Shown: piece after piece, positions 58,372 to 64,000 of the stretch
Position numbering within the stretch: the stretch's first letter is position 1
Layout of the letters: each line of letters opens with the position of its first letter
Assembly (NCBI RefSeq): GCF_016920785.2
Contig: NW_024609884.1
Location: 33,152,080-33,216,079 of the forward strand
DNA from: Ixodes scapularis
Lineage: Eukaryota; Arthropoda; Arachnida; Ixodida; Ixodidae
Direction: 5' to 3'
DNA length: 64,000 nt
Notes under the pieces: model-generated
Told to the model about the DNA's origin: nothing
Database searches by the model: none
The model's input: the letters and a program-made list of their open reading frames with translations, nothing else
Translations under genes and position numbers: made by a program

Positions 58372-59202
58372 AGCTCTCAACTCTCAAGCCTCCGCAGAAA
58401 TAAAATAATTACGAAGTCCCTTCAATTCAGGGTTGCGGCAGCATAACGAAGTAGAAAGTGTTCCACGTCCCGCGGTATAATTTACTCCCCGGGCCAATAT
58501 GAACGAAAAAGAGACAAAAAAAGGAGGAAGTGTTTCCGTACTTACGGAAATTTGATCGGTCACTTAGGCGTGATCAACTTGTTATCAGAAGGTCATCGCA
58601 GTAATGGACAGTTTCTTTATTACGCCAGCAGCTTGGGGGTTTCCGACTGAGATAACCCTTCATTCATTCATTTGTTTGTTTATTTTCTGTGCTCATGAAC
58701 AGCTTGACTCCTTGATAATGATGCACAACAAAATGTTCACAGGTTAGTTACAAACTACTTAAAAGTTACGAAATTTGGGTTAAAAACATCAATATCTGCT
58801 CCCCTGCGGGTATTGTAGAAGCGTTGAATACGGGTCATGGGACTGGTTTGGATGATGTGATTAACATGGAAAGTCGGAGAAACTCGCAAAACTCGATTCG
58901 GAACGTGAATATTAATAACAGACCTTGTTTCGCGAAGCAGGGTCTACGCAAGAGTTGTTTATATTCTCGGCATTTAGCGATAGTTCAATTTTAACCGTGG
59001 GTTCGAGGTCCGGTGTGACGAGGGACTCACATTGTTAATTTCTTTTTTTTTTTTTAACTTAGCTACCAACACCTGCGTCGAGCAGACCGGTGGCGGTTGT
59101 AATGGATGCCTTGTACAGCATATTCTTCAGATTTTTGTAATCAATTTAGGGAAAACAACCACAGCTTTTAGCCATACTCGTATGGCAATTATAACTTTTC
59201 AT

Positions 59203-59204
<2 letters not shown>

Positions 59205-59276
<72 letters not shown>

Positions 59277-59302
59277 TTATTTATTTATTTATTTATTTAT
59301 TT
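59205..59302. repeat. (AT)n then (TTTA)n microsatellite
   Basis: About 68 bases of AT dinucleotides followed by TTTA tetramers. This accounts for the YIYIYI-type open frame. Confidence 0.95.
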
Positions 59303-61679
59303 TGCAGCGGGGTGTTTGTGGATACCGTTTTATTTGCGTTTTTGGGCTCGGCGAATACTGGAAAAAGGAAGGAGGTAACTATCACGATAAGGCGGCTATT
59401 GAACAACAAATGCTAATTAACTATTTAGTTAATAGCTTTATCGCACGATGTTGGAAGTGCTGGTTTGAAGTTAGTCATTACAGCCTAAACGAATTCATCG
59501 AATTCGCAAATAGGGAAGGGGCCTTGGGATATTGATCGATACAATTTCGCGTTTTTATCGAATTATTTCGAAATTGGACTCGGGAGGAGCGCCGGAAGCC
59601 TTCCCCACAATGATACCTAGAAGAGTGGCACGCTTCCGAGATAACGGCGATGTGCCCGCCACGACCTACGTCACTCCTCTAAGCATCACTTCAAACGCCA
59701 GTCATGATGGCCGTTCGAAAAGGGGGATGATGATGGCAGCCGCCTCTGCAGCGCCGTGGCAATACACGCAAATCGATCCATAGCTATTCAACAGAAGCGC
59801 ACGTTCGCAGGACGCAAAATAAATGTATTCACCAATATTCGTATCGCGGATGTCACTCCCGGCTCACCAGGAACGACAGTATTGCGTGCGAATGATTTTT
59901 TTTTTTTAGATAGCAGAAAAAAACGGTGACCGGCTTCTGCGCAGCCCGCTTTCATCCGAGGCGTCGATGGGCATTCAACAGTGCGCTTAAAAAAAAAAAA
60001 AAAAATGAAATAAAGCGCGGTCCGGTTCGACCGACCCTTTGAGCCGGGAGCAGCGAAAGAAAACGCCCGCTTCGTCCCGTTGGTTGTTGTTGGACGAAAA
60101 ACAAGCAGACGGGCCGACAGGCGTCAACGACCGCTGCGTGGTGCAGCGCCACGTCGCGTCTGCGTCTCGAACTCGGAAAAAGCGCCGGAGGTCCGCCAAA
60201 GAGGGCGCTAGGTCGTTCCGCCGTGTTTTGCACGCACACCGTTGCTCTGCGGAGCTCGTGAAACAGCCAACGCAAACCGGCGACGATTCGAGACCGCGCG
60301 CGCATAAACGAGCAACACGCGCGACGACGCAGATTTACGACGTGCGTGGCGCCGTGATTTCCGTCCTTGCAAACTTTATGCGACAGTGCCGTGTGCCTTT
60401 TGTTGCCTCGTACTTGGTGTGATAACAGTTTGTTATCAGAAACTGTTCCCAAACCAAAGATTTGACGAACGAAGATCTGACTGCAGTATTAAAGGGACAC
60501 CAGTTCGTAGTACGAGACACCGAAGGAGTTATGTATGCCCTTCTGTTGCTCGTGCTCGGAAGAAGTTACTTCAAAGGCTACATACCTGGAATTCCTCAGA
60601 GTAAATACAAGAACAGCTGTCACAGGCGCAGCATGAACGATACAAATGTGACGACGATAGCATTGTGCTTTCAGGATGAGTGGCTCTAACCTCACATAAT
60701 TTCGTTGCTCTTCACTTCCTTGACGCTTTTCATAATTATTTTAAGCCTTATTTTCTTCGGAATAGGACAATGGCGGTCTACCAGCCATATTAACACAACC
60801 CAAAAAGCGAAAGTATGCAGACGAGCTGGTTAGGAAATATAATCTAAGCCCTGAGTACTGGACACATAAAATAACGGACAGGACGACACAACATCTAAAA
60901 CGCAGCCGGGTTTATTTGCAAGAGAGCAGCAATATACTTAGAGTCCTTCGTTTTCGGGTAAAACCCGATATTTCCCGAAATTTACACCCCAAGCATAATT
61001 TTTTTATTATCATTTTTTATTGGGTTAAACCCGATTTTTATTTGAATTAAGCAAATTAATGTCCCTATTTTATGAAGACCTCTGCTCCGAACATCATATC
61101 TGTAAAACAAAAAGTTGGTAGGAAGTTGAACACGTACGCTAGAAACGATGCTCAGAAACGATGCTGGACACTGTTGACTTCATTGAACAGCATTGACAAA
61201 CCGAGCCCAAAATGTCGTTTCGTGTCCATTGAGAATTATCCTTTGCCCTTCTTCCCTTTCCATTTCAAATAACCAAAAAAAAAAAAAAAAAAAAGATGGT
61301 CAAGTTTGATTTTACAAGAGCAGCAGATACCAGTGAAATTGTTGTGCACTGTAACAACTGTGATGTTAAGAACGTTCTTTCAATTCAGATATGTCCAAAA
61401 ACCGGACGGGTTTACGATGGAGACGGAGATGCCACGGACGCAGACGATTATGCAAGCAACGAGGCTTTATAAAAAAATCTAAAAGACCAAGCATATCATA
61501 TTATAATGATGTATTGTGTACTTTATTGGCATGGTTGTGAAAAAAATGTTAAACTTACTTAACTGATCAATAGTCTATTGTTAATTATCCATATTTATTT
61601 CTTAGCTTGAAAAAAAAAAAAAAAAAAAAAAAACCCGAATTGAGAAACATTTTTTTTTTAAACCTGATTTCTCCCCGAT
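59303..61679. other. No gene recognised
   Basis: Poly(A) runs at 59989-60005, 61275-61295 and 61609-61634. A segment at 60847-60933 (CTGAGTACTGGACAC, CGCAGCCGGGTTTATTTGC, AGAGAGCAGC) is a diverged relative of the arms of the 61684 hairpin. No protein family was recognised. Confidence 0.4.
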
Positions 61680-61683
61680 TGTA

Positions 61684-61958
61684 TGTATGGTGTATGGTGT
61701 TAGTATATCGTACTCTAAACCCTGAGACACGGACAAATAAGGTACGGACTACACGACACAAAATATCGAACGCAGCTGGGTTTATTCGCGAGAGAACAGC
61801 TTTCTACGGCCGTCCACCCTGACAGTGTGGACGGGCGTATGAAGCTGCTCACTCGCGAATAAACCCAGGTGCGTTCGATATTTTGTGTCGTGTAGTCCGT
61901 ACCTTATTTGTCCGTGACTCAGGGTTTAGAGTACGATATACTAACACCATACATACAC
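61684..61958. mobile_element. Near-perfect ~135-bp arm hairpin with tiny loop
   Basis: The left arm, from about 61684 to 61821, is the reverse complement of 61823-61958, with scattered mismatches or small indels. Shared blocks include TTAGTATATCGTACTCTAAA, AAGGTACGGACTACACGACA, AAATATCGAACGCA and TGGGTTTATTCGCGAG. There is almost no loop (CCACCCTGACAGTGTGG). Poly(A) precedes it and poly(T) follows (about 61973-61997), so the outer flanks also pair. It is either a foldback element or two head-to-head copies of a repeat, one related to 60847-60933. Confidence 0.85.
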
Positions 61959-61971
61959 CTATAGATTTACC

Positions 61972-61997
<26 letters not shown>

Positions 61998-62002
<5 letters not shown>

Positions 62003-63222
62003 GTAAACTCTTTATCTCTCTCTACCGTTGTCATAATCGCACGAACGTCTAAGCTCTTGTACAGCAAAAACTTCCGAACTCGGAAGCTCAAGTTTCTCTT
62101 AGGATGTCAGATTTTGGGGTGTCCTGCACGAAACGCGGAGCCCATGCACAAAAGGACACGGGCCAGCTGGTTAGAAATTAAGACAAGACAGCAGAAGAAA
62201 ACGGACATCAACAGAAATCCGCCCCCCTTCCCTATATGAAAGGAGTCATTAATGTCTTCGTTAGAGATGTTTTCGGAGTTTGCATAGCAGGAACCTTTCC
62301 AACTGTGCTAAAACTGCTTTTATATTTAAAAAAAAATAATAATCGCTCAGCAATGTAGACATTTCTTAAGTTCTAACAAATGTTTCTGAATAACACCGTC
62401 CCCCGTATTTAAATTAGGCATAAACCTTTCTTTTCATTCCAAACCACAAATACGGGGCACCGCGCCGCGCGACGACTTCACCTTCACCACCACAGCGAGG
62501 CCGCGCCAACAGAGATACGACGACAAAACACGCACTGGCAAATCGCGATTTGTCTACCCACGCCTCATCGTGACGGCCCCATTTTTCAAACCCACACAAG
62601 ATGCCAGCAGCTCCAGCACCAGCCAGCACTGCCAAGAGCCGAGCACGTCCCCTCCTCTCCACTCCTCTAGGCAACTCGAGAACTCTAATTTCGAATGCAG
62701 ACCACCGTTGTTTATCAATACAATGCGGTCCTTTTCTCTCCCCCACCCCCCTTTTTCCTCTCTCCTTCTCCTTCGCACTACAAACAGTGCGAGCATTTGC
62801 TCTCCACTCAAAGATGTCCATCACGGCGAGGATACGAGTCTTCACGAAAGGGTTTGGCTGATGAGGCAACGAGCTCGTTAGGGCTGGCTTTTTCGCGAGG
62901 CAAAACAGAACACGCGGTAGTCTCGCGATCGAAAACAGTCCGACCGTCAAGAAAAAAACAAAAAAACAAAAAAAACAAAAAAAAACAAAAAACCCGCAAA
63001 GTTGTTAACAGTTGGCCCAGACATGCGGGCACCTCAATCAATAGCCGCAGCACGCGTCATTCTCGACCAGGAAATCCGACGTGTCCTCATACATCTGTTC
63101 CTTCGCACGCGAATGTTTGCCGCCCACTTCTCTTCTGTTGACGCTTGGTCATGCACGCATGCGTACCGAGACTGTCTAGAACTCTAGCCTCCTATGTGGA
63201 CCAACCCGTGCCTCCGACGTCA
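61998..63222. other. No gene recognised
   Basis: A minus-strand open frame of 178 codons (62414-62950) overlaps long plus-strand frames and carries low-complexity KKNKKN-type sequence at one end. No domain was recognised. An AAAAACAAAA-rich tract lies near 62951-62995. Confidence 0.4.
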
Positions 63223-63351
63223 CGCCTCTGCGGTGGCGCTGCCGTCCGCACTGCGCATGCGCAGACGCTTCACCTCACGCGAATCCGGTTTCTGCGCAAG
63301 CGCAGTGCCCACACCTGGCGTGGGCAAACGCGGACTTGTTTGTAAACAGCG
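63223..63351 (+). repeat. Dispersed repeat N, copy 4
   Basis: The best-preserved copy. It contains CTGCGCATGCGCAGACGCTT, CGGTTTCTGCGCAAGCGCAG, TGCCCACACCTGGCGTGGGC and ACTTGTTTGTAAACAGCG. It is followed by an (AG)n run. Confidence 0.7.
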
Positions 63352-63383
63352 CGAGATCGGCGCCACAAGCCGCCACCCAACCT

Positions 63384-63411
<28 letters not shown>
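63384..63411. repeat. (AG)n microsatellite
   Basis: About 28 bases of GA repeats. Confidence 0.9.
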
Positions 63412-63416
<5 letters not shown>

Positions 63417-64000
63417 CAGGCAACACACTCAACGCCGAAGTAAAAGCCACACGTTTCACCGCTGCGAAATGCGGGCACGCTTGCGTCCTTACTATCCGGT
63501 TAGTCTACCCGAATTGATTGTTTACAGAAGGACCAACCTGCACGGCCTGCTGTGGTCTGTCTCGCAGCGCGTCGTCCTCTTGGACAGATTAGGATGGCTT
63601 GGCACAGGGGTCTCTGAACCCCGGCCCGCGGGCAAGATCCGGTCCGCGGGGGCCTTCCGACCGGCCCGCAGCTGGCCGCGGTCGTTCCAGAGATGTCCTG
63701 GGGCTCTAAGGTTGACATTCGGCGTGTAAGTCGGCGAGATCTCCGACCACCGCGATAGGCCAGCGCCAAGGTGAAGAGCGGCGCTGATCAATCGGTCGCC
63801 GATGTCGCCACCTTTCCCGCCGGGTGTCCAACTGAGAGCCTCTGCCCGCTGCCCGCTTCTAGAAGGCCCGCTGCTACCTGCGCAAAAATAAGCACGCGTA
63901 AAGGAACGGTGCCGCGACGCGCAACAAACGCGCTCACTGAGATATCAGAAAGGACGACAACCAATATATTTAGTTTTTACTACTTTACATTTTCTTATTT
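63412..64000. other. No gene recognised (window end)
   Basis: A GC-rich stretch with CCCGGCCCGCGGGCAAGATCCG near 63618-63650, which resembles the end of a dispersed repeat, then an AT-rich end. The mutually overlapping frames on both strands (63469-63791) have no recognised domain. Confidence 0.35.

Noticed and set aside
59032..59535. 167-codon open frame with YI repeats
   Set aside because: The core is (AT)n/(TTTA)n; the flanks have no homology I recognise.
62414..62950. 178-codon minus-strand open frame
   Set aside because: Overlaps long plus-strand frames and lacks any recognisable motif; no promoter or splice evidence.

Overview
The window looks like nuclear DNA of an animal with a large, repeat-rich genome. 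A chelicerate, most likely a hard (ixodid) tick, is my best guess. This rests on recalled repeat types (a GGGGCGAAGCTC-ended repeat, CR1/L2-like and RNase H-bearing LINEs, Penelope-like elements, many TIR elements, long poly(C)/poly(G) runs) and on one eukaryotic tRNA-Ser(AGA). It does not rest on any intact protein gene. No bacterial gene organisation is present: no operons, no ribosome-binding sites and no ORF above about 212 codons. I found no complete protein-coding gene. Most of the 64 kb is intergenic or intronic sequence loaded with transposable elements.

Layout. 0-15 kb: long foldback and TIR elements, a tRNA-Ser(AGA) gene inside a bounded repeat at about 2.3 kb, copies of dispersed repeats, and poly(C) runs. 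15-28 kb: a 1.9-kb hAT-like element, an RNase H-domain LINE tail (21.95-23.36 kb) split by a TA-flanked TIR element, and several further foldback elements. 28.6-33.75 kb: the centrepiece, a 5.15-kb tandem array of 47 units of 107/108 bp plus partial edge units. It has a trimeric/hexameric higher-order structure and runs in the same reading frame into a decayed CR1/L2-like LINE (33.75-35.8 kb). 36.2-37.5 kb: a Penelope-like retroelement remnant (GIY-YIG endonuclease, 70-bp inverted repeats, 34-bp tail, 14-bp target duplication) inside an older short repeat. 39.3-42.8 kb: a 1.07-kb hAT-like element with 8-bp target duplications, a THAP-like N-terminal coding fragment, and four head/tail copies of one TIR element, one of them with another element inserted. 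43-52 kb: more TIR elements, an unassigned decayed coding stretch on the minus strand, a minisatellite full of TGACGTCA/CACGTG motifs, and a fragment of an EB1-type microtubule-binding CH domain. 52-64 kb: mostly featureless sequence with microsatellites, one very long near-perfect hairpin (61.7-61.96 kb), and a fourth copy of a NRF1-motif-bearing repeat.

The relations are those of a transposon graveyard. Nested insertions give a relative chronology: a TA element in a LINE, a Penelope element in a short repeat, and that same short repeat in another TIR element. The best candidate for something undescribed is the satellite/LINE junction. A satellite with higher-order structure has a monomer whose translated frame continues into a LINE endonuclease, as if retroelement 5' sequence had been amplified into a satellite.
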